Assembly (NCBI GenBank): GCA_023412455.1
Contig: JAEYNQ010000158.1
Span: 1-22,602, forward strand
From: Bacillota bacterium
Lineage (GTDB): Bacteria > Bacillota > Clostridia > Lachnospirales > Cellulosilyticaceae
Direction: 5' to 3'
Length of the DNA stretch: 22,602 bases
Position 1 is the stretch's first letter; each line of letters starts with the position of its first letter. Below the pieces are notes generated by a model. It did not search any database and was not told the origin of the DNA. It saw nothing but the letters and a program-made list of their open reading frames with translations. The translations under genes were made by a program, and so were the position numbers. Of the stretch, positions 1 through 8,660 are shown piece by piece.

Positions 1-654
1 CGCTTTGCAACACCTGATACATTGGGGCCTAAGGTGGCCAATAAAGTACTTGTAACCCGTCATTTAAGTGTCAAAACACCAGAGGCTATTGATGAATCTG
101 TTTGCAAGTTAAGTAGTTTGGCACCTGGGGTAATGGGATTAACAGGTATTGAAACAGCTGAAATTATTAGTGGTGTGGCAGAGCATGTCAAACCAGACTG
201 TATTATTGCCATTGATGCATTAGCAGCCAGAAGTGCTTCTCGTATCAATTCCACCATTCAAATTGCGGATACAGGCATTTCACCAGGAGCAGGGGTAGGT
301 AACTGCCGAAAGGAGCTAAATAAAGAGTCTATGGGATGTACAGTTATTGCCATTGGGGTGCCAACAGTAGTAGATACCACCACTCTGGTAGCAGATACTT
401 TTGACACCCTCCTTCAGAGTATGTTAAAGGAAGCAGAGCATTCCCCTTTTTATGATATGTTAAAGGAATTAACAGAACAAGAAAAGCATCAATTGATTCG
501 TGAAAATATCTTTCCTGAAATGGCTAATTTATTTGTCACACCTAAAGATATCGATGAAGTGATGGAGTATTTAACCAATATTATTGCCAATGCCATTAAT
601 ATAGCTGTCCATCCTGGGATTACTATGAAGGACATAAATAAATACACCTATTAG
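1..654 (+). CDS. gpr: Germination protease Gpr (3' part, 5' end outside window)
   Basis: Gpr is the aspartic-type endopeptidase (family A25) that cleaves small acid-soluble spore proteins when a spore germinates; it is made in the forespore as a zymogen. The frame is already open at base 1 and reads RFATPDTLGPKVANKVLVTRHL, matching the TPD-LGP motif of the family, so the true start lies to the left. The segment IAIDALAARSASRINSTIQI followed by ADTGISPGAGVGN is the conserved core with the aspartates linked to catalysis. About 217 residues are present, compared with about 370 in B. subtilis Gpr. It ends TAG and is followed by spoIIP 53 bases on, the same order as in B. subtilis. The identification is firm; only the length is unknown. 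Confidence 0.93.
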   Translation, partial: RFATPDTLGPKVANKVLVTRHLSVKTPEAIDESVCKLSSLAPGVMGLTGIETAEIISGVAEHVKPDCIIAIDALAARSASRINSTIQIADTGISPGAGVGNCRKELNKESMGCTVIAIGVPTVVDTTTLVADTFDTLLQSMLKEAEHSPFYDMLKELTEQEKHQLIRENIFPEMANLFVTPKDIDEVMEYLTNIIANAINIAVHPGITMKDINKYTY

Positions 655-683
655 TCATAAAAGGAAAGACAAGTTTATACACT
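654..683 (+). promoter_or_regulatory. Candidate sigma-E-type promoter of spoIIP
   Basis: GTCATAAA (654-661) and TATACACT (676-683) are separated by 14 bases. They resemble the sigma-E elements (an ATA-containing -35 and a CATACAnT -10, with one mismatch in the -10). The predicted start would lie just before the spoIIP ribosome binding site. In B. subtilis spoIIP is sigma-E dependent, which supports the idea. This is a match by eye only. Confidence 0.4.
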
Positions 684-707
684 AGTAAGGAGTGAAAGGG
701 GGAGGCC

Positions 708-1898
708 ATGAGAATAAAGGGAGTAATAGAGGATTTTTTTCAAAGACAGCAAGTTGGAGACAGCTTGAAATACCTTATTTTTTATAGTGCACTTGCCCTT
801 CTTTTTATAAAAAGCTTCATAGGAGAAAAAGGCTTTCAAAAAGAAACGCTGACATGGGAGTATTTGGTGAGAACAATGCCTACAAGCTTTCAAGATAACC
901 AAAGAGGAACTTTTAAGAAATTGCTTTATGAAACCACCCATTGCTTAATAGAGGAACCTATTACTTTTATAAAAAATGTCATGCCAGCTTTACAGCTTAC
1001 TTCTAATGATGCATTAGGTGAAGAACCTCAAGAACTTAGGGGGTACTTTGAAGAAACAAAGGACATCCCTTATTTACAAAGAGGAGAAAGAGACTATATG
1101 CCTCTTTTACCTAATGTACGTCAGCAAGACTTAAAGAAAGAAAATTATAAGGATCCTTATTATTTACTTAAAAATTTTGTGACAGGAGAGGCTGTCTTAG
1201 AGGTAGATGCGAATTTTTTAAGACAATGGGATTTTTATGACTTAATGACACGTGATTTGAGGTTGGACGAGAGTCTATCAGGTCCTAAGATTCTCATTTT
1301 TCATACCCACGCACGAGAAAAGTTTGTAGGGGGGACAACGGTGGTCGATGTGGGCGAAGTACTTGCTCAAGAATTAGAAGAAAAGTATGGTTTAGAAACC
1401 CTCCATATTAAAGACTCTTTCTACAAAGACGAAACAGAAAATGTGACAGGCTGCTATGAAATAATGGAGCCTTTTATTCAAGAAGTTTTAAAAAACAATC
1501 CTTCTATTCAAATGTGTATCGATATTCATCGAGATGGCGTAGCAGGTGACTATAAATTTGTAAAGGATTATAATGGAAAGCCCACTGCTCAGTGGATGTA
1601 CTTTAATGGGGTATGTATGAATCGTAACATGGAAGGAAAACTTGTTCCTATGATGGATTTACAAAATCCTTATCTTGCCGAAAATCTAGCCCTTTCTTTT
1701 CAAATGCAAGCTAAGGCTTATGAATATTATCCTGGACTAACACGAAAAATTTATTTTAAACCCTATCGTTATAGTCTACATATGAAGCCTCTTTCCACTT
1801 TAATAGAGTTAGGAAATCAAAATAATACAGGAGAAGAAGCTTTAAATGCAGTGGAGCCCATGGCTAATATTATTGCAAAAGTGCTTCAAAAAGATTGA
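708..1898 (+). CDS. spoIIP: Stage II sporulation protein P (SpoIIP), cell-wall hydrolase
   Basis: SpoIIP is the membrane-anchored amidase/endopeptidase which, with SpoIID and SpoIIM, degrades septal peptidoglycan so that the mother cell can engulf the forespore. The 396-residue product has one N-terminal membrane segment (about residues 21-37), a long low-complexity linker, and a C-terminal hydrolase domain. That domain has ILIFHTHARE (His199, His201, Glu204) and DIHRDG (272-277, with His274), the zinc-ligand and catalytic motifs of the family. The start is supported by a purine-rich AGGGGGAGG just upstream (about 697-704). It follows gpr, as in B. subtilis, and a sigma-E-like promoter lies between them. 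The N-terminal two-fifths is divergent, which is usual for SpoIIP. Confidence 0.93.
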   Translation: MRIKGVIEDFFQRQQVGDSLKYLIFYSALALLFIKSFIGEKGFQKETLTWEYLVRTMPTSFQDNQRGTFKKLLYETTHCLIEEPITFIKNVMPALQLTSNDALGEEPQELRGYFEETKDIPYLQRGERDYMPLLPNVRQQDLKKENYKDPYYLLKNFVTGEAVLEVDANFLRQWDFYDLMTRDLRLDESLSGPKILIFHTHAREKFVGGTTVVDVGEVLAQELEEKYGLETLHIKDSFYKDETENVTGCYEIMEPFIQEVLKNNPSIQMCIDIHRDGVAGDYKFVKDYNGKPTAQWMYFNGVCMNRNMEGKLVPMMDLQNPYLAENLALSFQMQAKAYEYYPGLTRKIYFKPYRYSLHMKPLSTLIELGNQNNTGEEALNAVEPMANIIAKVLQKD

Positions 1899-1924
1899 AC
1901 CTCAAAGAAAGGCTATGCTATAAT
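1895..1924 (+). promoter_or_regulatory. Housekeeping promoter of lepA-hemW
   Basis: TTGAAC (1895-1900), an 18-base spacer and TATAAT (1919-1924), with a TG one base before the -10 (extended -10). It overlaps the spoIIP stop codon and separates the sporulation genes from constitutively needed lepA. Confidence 0.7.
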
Positions 1925-1962
1925 AGAACGAAAACTAAACAAAAGATATAAGGAGGGGCACA

Positions 1963-3774
1963 ATGTCTCTTTCAATGCAACATAAAATTAGGAATTTTTG
2001 CATCATTGCTCATATTGACCATGGTAAAAGTACATTAGCTGATCGCATCATTCAAATGACGGGTACTTTAACAGCTCGTGAGATGCAAGCACAAGTACTG
2101 GATAACATGGATTTAGAACGAGAACGTGGGATTACCATTAAGTCTCAAGCGGTTCGTCTTGTCTACCATGCTGAAGATGGCGAAGAATATATTTTTAATT
2201 TAATTGATACACCTGGACATGTGGACTTTAACTATGAAGTTTCAAGAAGCTTAGCCGCTTGCGAAGGCGCTATCTTAGTAGTAGATGCTGCTCAAGGAAT
2301 CGAAGCTCAGACTTTAGCCAATGTGTATTTAGCCCTTGAACATGACCTAGAAATTTTACCTGTTATTAATAAAATTGATTTACCAAGTGCGGACCCAGAA
2401 AGGGTAAAGCATGAAATTGAAGATATTATTGGTTTAGATGCCAGCGAAGCACCCCTTATTTCAGCTAAAACGGGGATTAATATTGAAGCTGTTTTGGAAC
2501 AAGTGGTAAAAACCATTCCTGCGCCACAAGGTGAGGTGGATAAACCTCTTAAAGCCCTTATTTTTGACTCTTTGTATGATCCTTATAAAGGCGTTATTAT
2601 CTTTTGTCGTGTCAAAGAAGGCCAAGTTAAAAAAGGTATGAAAATACGTATGATGGCTACAAAGGCAGAGTTTGAAGTGGTAGAAACAGGTACCTTTGGA
2701 GCCGGTCAGTTTAGACCCTGTGATGTTCTTTCAGCAGGAGAAGTAGGTTATATTACTGCAAGTATTAAAAGTTTAAAAGAAACCAATGTAGGGGATACAG
2801 TAACAGATGCCAATAACCCAGCAAGTGAACCCCTTCTTGGTTATAAAAAAGCAAATCCCATGGTTTACTGTGGTCTTTATCCTGCGGATGGGGCTAAGTA
2901 TGGTGACTTACGAGATAGTCTTGAGAAATTACAGCTTAACGATGCAGCCCTTGTATTTGAACCAGAAACCTCTATCGCTCTAGGTTTTGGGTTCCGATGT
3001 GGGTTCTTAGGTCTATTACACATGGAGATTATCCAAGAAAGATTAGAGAGAGAGTACAACCTGGACTTAGTAACCACAGCGCCTAATGTTATTTATAGAG
3101 TGCATCAAACCAATGGTGTGATGCTAGAGCTTTCTAATCCTTCCAACTTGCCAGACCCTTCTAGTGTCTCGTATATGGAAGAGCCTATGGTAAGCGCTAA
3201 AATCATTGTGCCTTCTGAATATGTAGGGGCTGTAATGGATTTATGCCAAGAAAGGCGAGGCATTTATCATGGTATGGAATATTTAGAAGCTACACGTGCT
3301 GTTTTAACCTATGATTTACCCCTTAATGAAATTATCTACGATTTCTTTGATGCCTTAAAGTCAAGGACCCGTGGTTATGCTTCCTTTGATTATGAGCTAA
3401 CAGGCTATCAAGAATCAAAGCTTGTTAAATTAGATATCCTCGTGAATAAAGAAGTAGTGGATGCGCTTTCCCTTATTGTTCATGAATCTAACTCAGTAGA
3501 AAAGGGACGTAAAATCGTAGAAAAGCTTAAAAAAGAAATACCTAAACATCTCTTTGAAATCCCAATTCAAGCAGCTATTGGAAACAAGATTATTGCTCGT
3601 GAGACCATTAGCGCCATGCGTAAAGATGTCTTGGCAAAATGTTATGGCGGGGATATTTCTCGTAAACGTAAATTATTGGAAAAACAAAAAGAAGGTAAAA
3701 AACGTATGCGTCAAGTAGGTAATGTGGAAGTACCACAAGAAGCCTTTATGAGCGTACTTAAATTAGATGAATAG
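1963..3774 (+). CDS. lepA: Elongation factor 4 (LepA), ribosome-associated GTPase
   Basis: LepA is a translational GTPase that acts on the ribosome and is implicated in initiation, 30S assembly and back-translocation under stress. The 603-residue length is normal for the family. GTPase motifs are in order: AHIDHGKST (16-24), the switch I threonine in RGITI, DTPGH (82-86) and NKID (136-139). These are followed by domain II, the EF-G-like domains, and the LepA-specific C-terminal domain ending in a basic stretch (SRKRKLLEKQKEGKKRMRQ). An AAGGAGGGG ribosome binding site precedes the ATG. It lies 9 bases before hemW, a classic lepA-hemW pair. No oddities were seen. Confidence 0.97.
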   Translation: MSLSMQHKIRNFCIIAHIDHGKSTLADRIIQMTGTLTAREMQAQVLDNMDLERERGITIKSQAVRLVYHAEDGEEYIFNLIDTPGHVDFNYEVSRSLAACEGAILVVDAAQGIEAQTLANVYLALEHDLEILPVINKIDLPSADPERVKHEIEDIIGLDASEAPLISAKTGINIEAVLEQVVKTIPAPQGEVDKPLKALIFDSLYDPYKGVIIFCRVKEGQVKKGMKIRMMATKAEFEVVETGTFGAGQFRPCDVLSAGEVGYITASIKSLKETNVGDTVTDANNPASEPLLGYKKANPMVYCGLYPADGAKYGDLRDSLEKLQLNDAALVFEPETSIALGFGFRCGFLGLLHMEIIQERLEREYNLDLVTTAPNVIYRVHQTNGVMLELSNPSNLPDPSSVSYMEEPMVSAKIIVPSEYVGAVMDLCQERRGIYHGMEYLEATRAVLTYDLPLNEIIYDFFDALKSRTRGYASFDYELTGYQESKLVKLDILVNKEVVDALSLIVHESNSVEKGRKIVEKLKKEIPKHLFEIPIQAAIGNKIIARETISAMRKDVLAKCYGGDISRKRKLLEKQKEGKKRMRQVGNVEVPQEAFMSVLKLDE

Positions 3775-3783
3775 AGGGATGAT

Positions 3784-4914
3784 ATGAGAATAGGACTGTA
3801 TATTCATATACCATTTTGTCATTCGAAGTGTAACTACTGTGATTTTTTATCTTTTCCCAATCAAGTAGCACAGGTTCCTTATGTAGAAGCCTTAATTGCA
3901 GAATTAAAAGCTACAGGAAATAAGCTTGGTAAAGCCTATACAGTGCAGTCCATTTTTATTGGTGGAGGGACCCCTACGGTTCTTCCACCCCTTTTATTGG
4001 ACAAAATTTGTGAGGCCGTGACAGACTATTTTCAAGTAGAAGAGGGGGCAGAGTGGACCATTGAAGCCAATCCAGGCACATTGACAAAAGAAATGCTTCA
4101 TGTTTTTAATAACCACCCCATTAACCGTATAAGTATGGGACTGCAGACCACAGATAATGCGCTGCTTAAGAAATTAGGACGTATTCACACCTTTGAGCAA
4201 TGGGAAGAAAGCGTTACTATGCTACAAACAGGGACGAGCTGCGAGATCAGTACCGATATGATGTTTGCCTTACCTGGTCAAACCTTAGAAGACTTTCAAA
4301 AGAGCGTCGAACTAGTAAGTCAGTATGGTCTCGGACATCTCTCATTATATGCTCTTATAATAGAGGAAGGGACTCCTTTTAGTATTTGGGAGGCCAAAGG
4401 CGTGTTGCAACGTGCCAGTGAAGAAGAAGACCGTCAAATGTATCATTGGGCACGGGCATACTTGAAATCAAAAGGTTATCATCAATATGAAATTTCAAAC
4501 TGGGCAAAGAAGGGAAAAGAGAGTCGCCATAATAGCCTTTACTGGGAGCGTGTCCCTTATCTTGGGGTTGGACTAGGTGCCCATTCCTTCTTTGAAGAAA
4601 TAAGGTACCATAATGTGACGGATATGAAGCGTTATTTAGAGCAAAAAGGAAACCTGAATGCATTAAGAGAAGAAGTAGAACCCATTACTTCTCAAATGGC
4701 AATGGAAGAATTTATGTTTTTAGGCTTGCGGATGACAAAGGGTATTTCTTTATCAAAGTTTGAGGCGCTTTTTGGAAAGTCTCTTTGGACAGTTTATCCC
4801 AATCAGTTAAAAAAATGGATAGATTATAAAGTCTTGGTTCAAAATAAGGATAGTCTTTTCTTATCAGACTATGGGATGGACATTTGCAATGAAGTTTTTA
4901 CTTCTTTTTTATAA
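3784..4914 (+). CDS. hemW: HemW-type radical SAM protein (coproporphyrinogen III oxidase-like, heme chaperone)
   Basis: A 376-residue radical SAM enzyme. The cluster-binding motif CHSKCNYC (Cys12, Cys16, Cys19) lies in the HIPFC context typical of HemN/HemW, followed by IFIGGGTPTVLP and EANPGTL for S-adenosylmethionine binding. True oxygen-independent coproporphyrinogen oxidase (HemN) is longer and has an extra N-terminal cysteine motif, so this short form is best called HemW, a heme-binding chaperone in better-studied relatives. It is often annotated as HemN, and the heme role in this organism is an inference. It is co-transcribed with lepA (9-base gap). Downstream there is only an A/T-only hairpin (4907-4931), a poor terminator. 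Confidence 0.9.
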   Translation: MRIGLYIHIPFCHSKCNYCDFLSFPNQVAQVPYVEALIAELKATGNKLGKAYTVQSIFIGGGTPTVLPPLLLDKICEAVTDYFQVEEGAEWTIEANPGTLTKEMLHVFNNHPINRISMGLQTTDNALLKKLGRIHTFEQWEESVTMLQTGTSCEISTDMMFALPGQTLEDFQKSVELVSQYGLGHLSLYALIIEEGTPFSIWEAKGVLQRASEEEDRQMYHWARAYLKSKGYHQYEISNWAKKGKESRHNSLYWERVPYLGVGLGAHSFFEEIRYHNVTDMKRYLEQKGNLNALREEVEPITSQMAMEEFMFLGLRMTKGISLSKFEALFGKSLWTVYPNQLKKWIDYKVLVQNKDSLFLSDYGMDICNEVFTSFL

Positions 4915-4938
4915 TCAAAAAAATTATAAAAGAAAATA

Positions 4939-4967
4939 TTGACAGATGATAGGAATAGTGCTATCTT
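4939..4967 (+). promoter_or_regulatory. Promoter of the hrcA heat-shock operon
   Basis: TTGACA (4939-4944), a 17-base spacer and TATCTT (4962-4967), with an extended -10 TGC directly before it. The predicted transcript starts a few bases before the CIRCE operator, where HrcA binding would block initiation. Confidence 0.75.
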
Positions 4968-4977
4968 TAACTTATAG

Positions 4978-5004
4978 TTAGCACTCGTTAGTAGTGAGTG
5001 CTAA
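4978..5004. promoter_or_regulatory. CIRCE operator (HrcA binding site)
   Basis: A perfect inverted repeat TTAGCACTC - 9 bases - GAGTGCTAA, identical to the CIRCE consensus. It lies between the promoter and hrcA, so hrcA-grpE-dnaK (and probably dnaJ) should be repressed by HrcA at normal temperature. Confidence 0.98.
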
Positions 5005-5026
5005 CAAAACAGAAGGAAGTGATGCT

Positions 5027-6064
5027 ATGGACATGAATGAAAGAAAAGTGAAAATACTGGAAGCAATCATTCGTGATTATATACAAACAGGTGATCCAGT
5101 AGGCTCGCGAACCCTTTCGAAGAAGTATGATTTAGGTGTTAGTTCTGCAACGATTCGCAATGAAATGGCAGATCTAGAAGAACTTGGATTAATTCTACAA
5201 CCTCACACTTCCGCTGGAAGAATCCCTTCTGATAAAGGTTATCGTCTCTATGTCGATAATCTTATGCAAAAAACCCACCTTCATCCTGAGATGGAGAGGA
5301 TTATAGTAGAGATGATTCAGGAAAAGGTTAATCGTATAGATACCCTCATTGAAGAGACTGCTAAGTTAATTTCTATGCTGACGAACTATGCAACCATTGC
5401 CTCCACACCTACTATTTCTCAAGCAAGGATTAAGCATTTGCAGCTCGTACCAGTGGATGAACGCAATGTAGCTTGTGTGATTGTAACAGATACAAATAGT
5501 GTGAAGAATCATATCATTCGCACACCTAAAGCTTTAGATAATCAGTTATGTACAGTACTTTCAAATATCTTAAATGAAGGTTTAAAAGGTGTTACCTTAA
5601 AAGATATCAGCTTAGATAAAATTAAGCTTTCTATTGAGAAAAAACTTAATGAATATAGTGATATAGCAGAAGATGTTTTACAAGCTATTCATGATACGTT
5701 AGAAGAAGACGCCGTACCGGATATTTTTATCCGTGGTGCAACGAATATTTTAGATTTTCAAGATTTTAACGATAAGGATAAAACGCGAGAAATTTTAAAA
5801 CTCTTAGAAGAAAAACCTTATTTAATAGAACTTTTAGATAACAGCCCAAGTAATGCAATAGCTATTCGCATTGGGGAAGAAAATATTTTTACCCCTATGA
5901 AAGATTGTAGTGTTGTAACAACCAGCTATACCGTTGGTCCTTATACACTAGGAAATATTGGTATTATTGGTCCTACACGAATGGATTATGGGCAAGTTGT
6001 TTCAGTACTTGAATATGTTTCAAAATATATTACTAGTATGTTAAGTTCACTAAATGATTCATAG
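5027..6064 (+). CDS. hrcA: Heat-inducible transcription repressor HrcA
   Basis: HrcA represses class I heat-shock operons by binding CIRCE, and its activity is set by the GroEL chaperonin. The protein has an N-terminal winged helix (about residues 1-75, with DPVGSRTLSKK and SSATIRNEMADLEELG), then the HrcA dimerisation and GAF-like parts. With ATG at 5027 it is 345 residues, the normal length. The same frame is open further upstream to a GTG at 4994, but that codon lies inside CIRCE; AAGGAAG at 5013-5019 is correctly spaced for 5027. It is the first gene of the operon and is autoregulated. grpE starts 13 bases after its stop. Confidence 0.95.
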   Translation: MDMNERKVKILEAIIRDYIQTGDPVGSRTLSKKYDLGVSSATIRNEMADLEELGLILQPHTSAGRIPSDKGYRLYVDNLMQKTHLHPEMERIIVEMIQEKVNRIDTLIEETAKLISMLTNYATIASTPTISQARIKHLQLVPVDERNVACVIVTDTNSVKNHIIRTPKALDNQLCTVLSNILNEGLKGVTLKDISLDKIKLSIEKKLNEYSDIAEDVLQAIHDTLEEDAVPDIFIRGATNILDFQDFNDKDKTREILKLLEEKPYLIELLDNSPSNAIAIRIGEENIFTPMKDCSVVTTSYTVGPYTLGNIGIIGPTRMDYGQVVSVLEYVSKYITSMLSSLNDS

Positions 6065-6077
6065 AAAGGGTGGCATA

Positions 6078-6671
6078 ATGGAAGAAAGTAAAGTGGTAGA
6101 ACAAGTAGAAGTGGAAGAAACAAGTCCTGTTGAGGAAACAGCAGAAGCAATAACAGTAGAAACACCAGAACAAGCAGGACAAGAAACATTAGAAGAACAA
6201 GAAGCGCCAATAGAGGTATGCGAGCAAGAAGAGGAAATAGGACCTCAAGTTCCTTCAAAAGAAGCCGAGTATCTTGAACGCTTACAGCGCTTAATGGCAG
6301 AGTTTGACAACTATAGAAAACGAAGCGAAAAAGAAAAGAAAGAGGCTTATGATTTTGCTGTAAGTAATACGGTTCAAGAATTACTTCCAATTATAGATAA
6401 TTTTGAAAGAGCCCTTAAGGTAGAAAGTGCTGATAAGAAGTTTTATGAAGGCGTTTCAATGATCTATAAGCAAATGTTAAGTTATCTTGAAAATATAAAT
6501 GTTACTGTTATTCCAGCAGTAGATGAAGCATTCAATCCAAATCTTCACAATGCTATTTTCCACATAGAAGATGACAACTATGGAGAAAATATCATCGTTG
6601 AAGAATTGCAAAAAGGGTATTTCTACAAGGAAAAAGTGATTAGACATAGTATGGTAAAAGTAGCTAATTAA
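6078..6671 (+). CDS. grpE: Nucleotide exchange factor GrpE
   Basis: GrpE releases ADP from DnaK and so drives the chaperone cycle. The 197-residue product has a very acidic, glutamate-rich N-terminal tail (about 1-60), then the long coiled-coil dimer helix. The family core follows (RLMAEFDNYRKRSEKEKKEA, and NTVQELLPIIDNFERAL), with a C-terminal beta wing (VIPAVDEAFNPNLHNAI). ATG at 6078 is preferred over an in-frame ATG at 6054 that overlaps hrcA, because GAAAGGGTGG sits just before 6078. It is second in the CIRCE-controlled operon and 18 bases before dnaK. Confidence 0.95.
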   Translation: MEESKVVEQVEVEETSPVEETAEAITVETPEQAGQETLEEQEAPIEVCEQEEEIGPQVPSKEAEYLERLQRLMAEFDNYRKRSEKEKKEAYDFAVSNTVQELLPIIDNFERALKVESADKKFYEGVSMIYKQMLSYLENINVTVIPAVDEAFNPNLHNAIFHIEDDNYGENIIVEELQKGYFYKEKVIRHSMVKVAN

Positions 6672-6689
6672 TAATAGGAGGAAAAAATT

Positions 6690-8531
6690 ATGGGAAAAAT
6701 TATAGGTATTGACTTAGGAACAACGAATTCATGTGTATCCGTTATGGAAGGTGGAAAACCTGTTGTTATTGTAAATGCAGATGGTAATCGTACAACACCT
6801 TCTGTTGTAGGTTTTAGCAAAACAGGTGAAAGACTTGTAGGAGATGTAGCAAAACGTCAAGCAGTTACCAACCATGAAAGAACAATAAGCTCTATTAAGA
6901 GACATATGGGTACAGATTACCGTGTGAAAATTGATGATAAATCTTTCTCACCACAAGAAATTTCAGCAATTATCCTTCAAAAATTAAAGGCAGATGCAGA
7001 AGCCCACTTAGGTGAAAGTGTAACAGAAGCTGTTATTACAGTACCTGCTTACTTTACAGATAGCCAACGTCAAGCAACAAAAGATGCGGGTAAAATTGCA
7101 GGTTTAGATGTTAAACGTATTATTAACGAGCCAACTGCTGCAGCTCTTGCTTATGGTCTAGATAATGAACATGAACAAAAAATCATGGTTTATGACCTTG
7201 GTGGTGGTACATTTGACGTATCTGTTATTGATATTGGAGATGGCGTTATCGAAGTATTAGCAACAAGTGGTGATAATCACTTAGGTGGTGATGACTTTGA
7301 CCAAAAAGTGATTAACTACTTAGTAGCAGAATTTAATAAACAAGAGGGTATTGACCTCTCTCAAGATAAAGTAGCTATGCAACGTTTAAAAGAAGCAGCA
7401 GAAACTGCTAAAAAAGAACTTTCACAAAAAACAAGTACCAACGTATTGATTCCATTTATTTGTGCAGGTGGACAAAGCTTAGATGTAACCATTACACGTG
7501 CTAAATTTGATGAACTCACAGCTGACCTTGTAGAACGCACAATGGGTCCTGTTCGTACAGCTCTTAATGATGCAGGAATCAATGCTTCTGAACTTGATAA
7601 GGTTTTATTAGTAGGTGGTTCTACACGTATTCCAGCTGTTCAAGATGCCGTTAAACGCCTAACTGGAAAAGATCCTTTCAAAGGCATTAACCCTGATGAA
7701 TGTGTAGCTGTAGGTGCTGCTATTCAAGGTGGTAAGCTTTCTGGTGAAGCTGGTTCAGGAGATATCCTTCTTCTTGATGTAACACCACTTTCATTAGGTA
7801 TTGAGACAATGGGTGGTGTAGCAACAACTATTATTCCTAGAAATACAACCATCCCAACGAAGAAGTCACAAGTTTTCTCAACTGCAGAAAACAATCAACC
7901 AGCTGTTGATATTCATGTTGTTCAAGGTGAAAGACCAATGGCTAATGACAATAAAACATTAGGTAACTTTAAGTTAGATGGTATTATGCCAGCTCCTCGT
8001 GGTGTACCACAAATCGAAGTAACCTTTGATATTGATGCCAATGGTATTGTTAAAGTATCTGCTAAAGATTTAGGTACAGGTAAAGAGCAACACATTACCA
8101 TTACAGCAAGCACTAACTTAAGTGACGCTGAAATTGATAAAGCGGTAAAAGAAGCTGAACAATTTGCTGAAGCGGATAAGAAGCGTAAAGAAGCCATCGA
8201 TGTTAAAAATGAAGCAGATAGCATGGTTTTCCAAACTGAAAAAATGATGAAAGACATGGAAGATAAACTTCAACCAGAGGATAAAACCAAGATTGAAGCC
8301 AGCTTAACAAAATTAAAAGATCTTAATGAAAAAGCTGTGATAGGTGCTATGACTGATGCACAAGTAGAAGAACTCAAAGCAGCTAAAGAAGAACTTACAC
8401 AAGCATTCTATGCTGTATCTGAGAAATTATATAGTCAAGCAGCTCCTAATCAAGGGCCTGATATGAATGCTGGGGCAGCTAGTAGTGCTCAAAATGATGA
8501 TGTTATCGATGCCGACTTCAAAGAAGAATAA
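6690..8531 (+). CDS. dnaK: Chaperone DnaK (Hsp70)
   Basis: The major Hsp70 ATP-dependent chaperone. The 613-residue protein begins MGKIIGIDLGTTNSCVSVM with the phosphate-1 motif and contains VYDLGGGTFDVSVI (phosphate 2) and VLLVGGSTRIPAVQ (adenosine motif). A substrate-binding domain (about 375-500) and helical lid follow, and it ends in DDVIDADFKEE, like the usual acidic EEVD-type tail. It lacks the roughly 24-residue insert of proteobacterial DnaK, as expected for Gram-positives. The ribosome binding site ATAGGAGG is well spaced. A 15-bp hairpin follows the stop. Confidence 0.98.
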   Translation: MGKIIGIDLGTTNSCVSVMEGGKPVVIVNADGNRTTPSVVGFSKTGERLVGDVAKRQAVTNHERTISSIKRHMGTDYRVKIDDKSFSPQEISAIILQKLKADAEAHLGESVTEAVITVPAYFTDSQRQATKDAGKIAGLDVKRIINEPTAAALAYGLDNEHEQKIMVYDLGGGTFDVSVIDIGDGVIEVLATSGDNHLGGDDFDQKVINYLVAEFNKQEGIDLSQDKVAMQRLKEAAETAKKELSQKTSTNVLIPFICAGGQSLDVTITRAKFDELTADLVERTMGPVRTALNDAGINASELDKVLLVGGSTRIPAVQDAVKRLTGKDPFKGINPDECVAVGAAIQGGKLSGEAGSGDILLLDVTPLSLGIETMGGVATTIIPRNTTIPTKKSQVFSTAENNQPAVDIHVVQGERPMANDNKTLGNFKLDGIMPAPRGVPQIEVTFDIDANGIVKVSAKDLGTGKEQHITITASTNLSDAEIDKAVKEAEQFAEADKKRKEAIDVKNEADSMVFQTEKMMKDMEDKLQPEDKTKIEASLTKLKDLNEKAVIGAMTDAQVEELKAAKEELTQAFYAVSEKLYSQAAPNQGPDMNAGAASSAQNDDVIDADFKEE

Positions 8532-8543
8532 ATAGCCCTTGGT

Positions 8544-8577
8544 AAACAGTCAAAGAGAACACTCTCTTTGACTGTTT
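8544..8577 (+). terminator. Stem-loop between dnaK and dnaJ, possible partial terminator
   Basis: A perfect 15-bp stem (8544-8558 with 8563-8577) and loop ACAC. The following tract (CTCTGTT) is a poor T run, so the hairpin may attenuate transcription or stabilise the dnaK message rather than stop transcription fully. Confidence 0.55.
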
Positions 8578-8590
8578 CTCTGTTAAAAAA

Positions 8591-8619
8591 TTGTAATCTT
8601 CTTTTAAATAGTGTAATAT
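8591..8619 (+). promoter_or_regulatory. Candidate promoter of dnaJ
   Basis: TTGTAA (8591-8596), 17 bases, TAATAT (8614-8619) between the dnaK hairpin and dnaJ. It is moderately close to the sigma-A consensus and would let dnaJ be made independently of CIRCE control. Confidence 0.4.
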
Positions 8620-8660
8620 AAAAAATGAAGCTTAAAAATTGAATGATGGTGGTGAAAAGC

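Noticed and set aside
4907..4931. A/T-only inverted repeat after hemW as a terminator
   Set aside because: The stem has no G-C pair and would be too unstable; it is not annotated as a terminator.
4994..5026. GTG at 4994 as the hrcA start
   Set aside because: It lies inside the CIRCE operator and has no ribosome binding site; ATG at 5027 has AAGGAAG at proper distance and matches the family's N-terminus.
5986..6390. Leucine-rich minus-strand open frame of 134 codons opposite grpE
   Set aside because: It is the complement of the glutamate-rich grpE start; its leucine runs come from antisense GAA/GAG codons, and there is no ribosome binding site.
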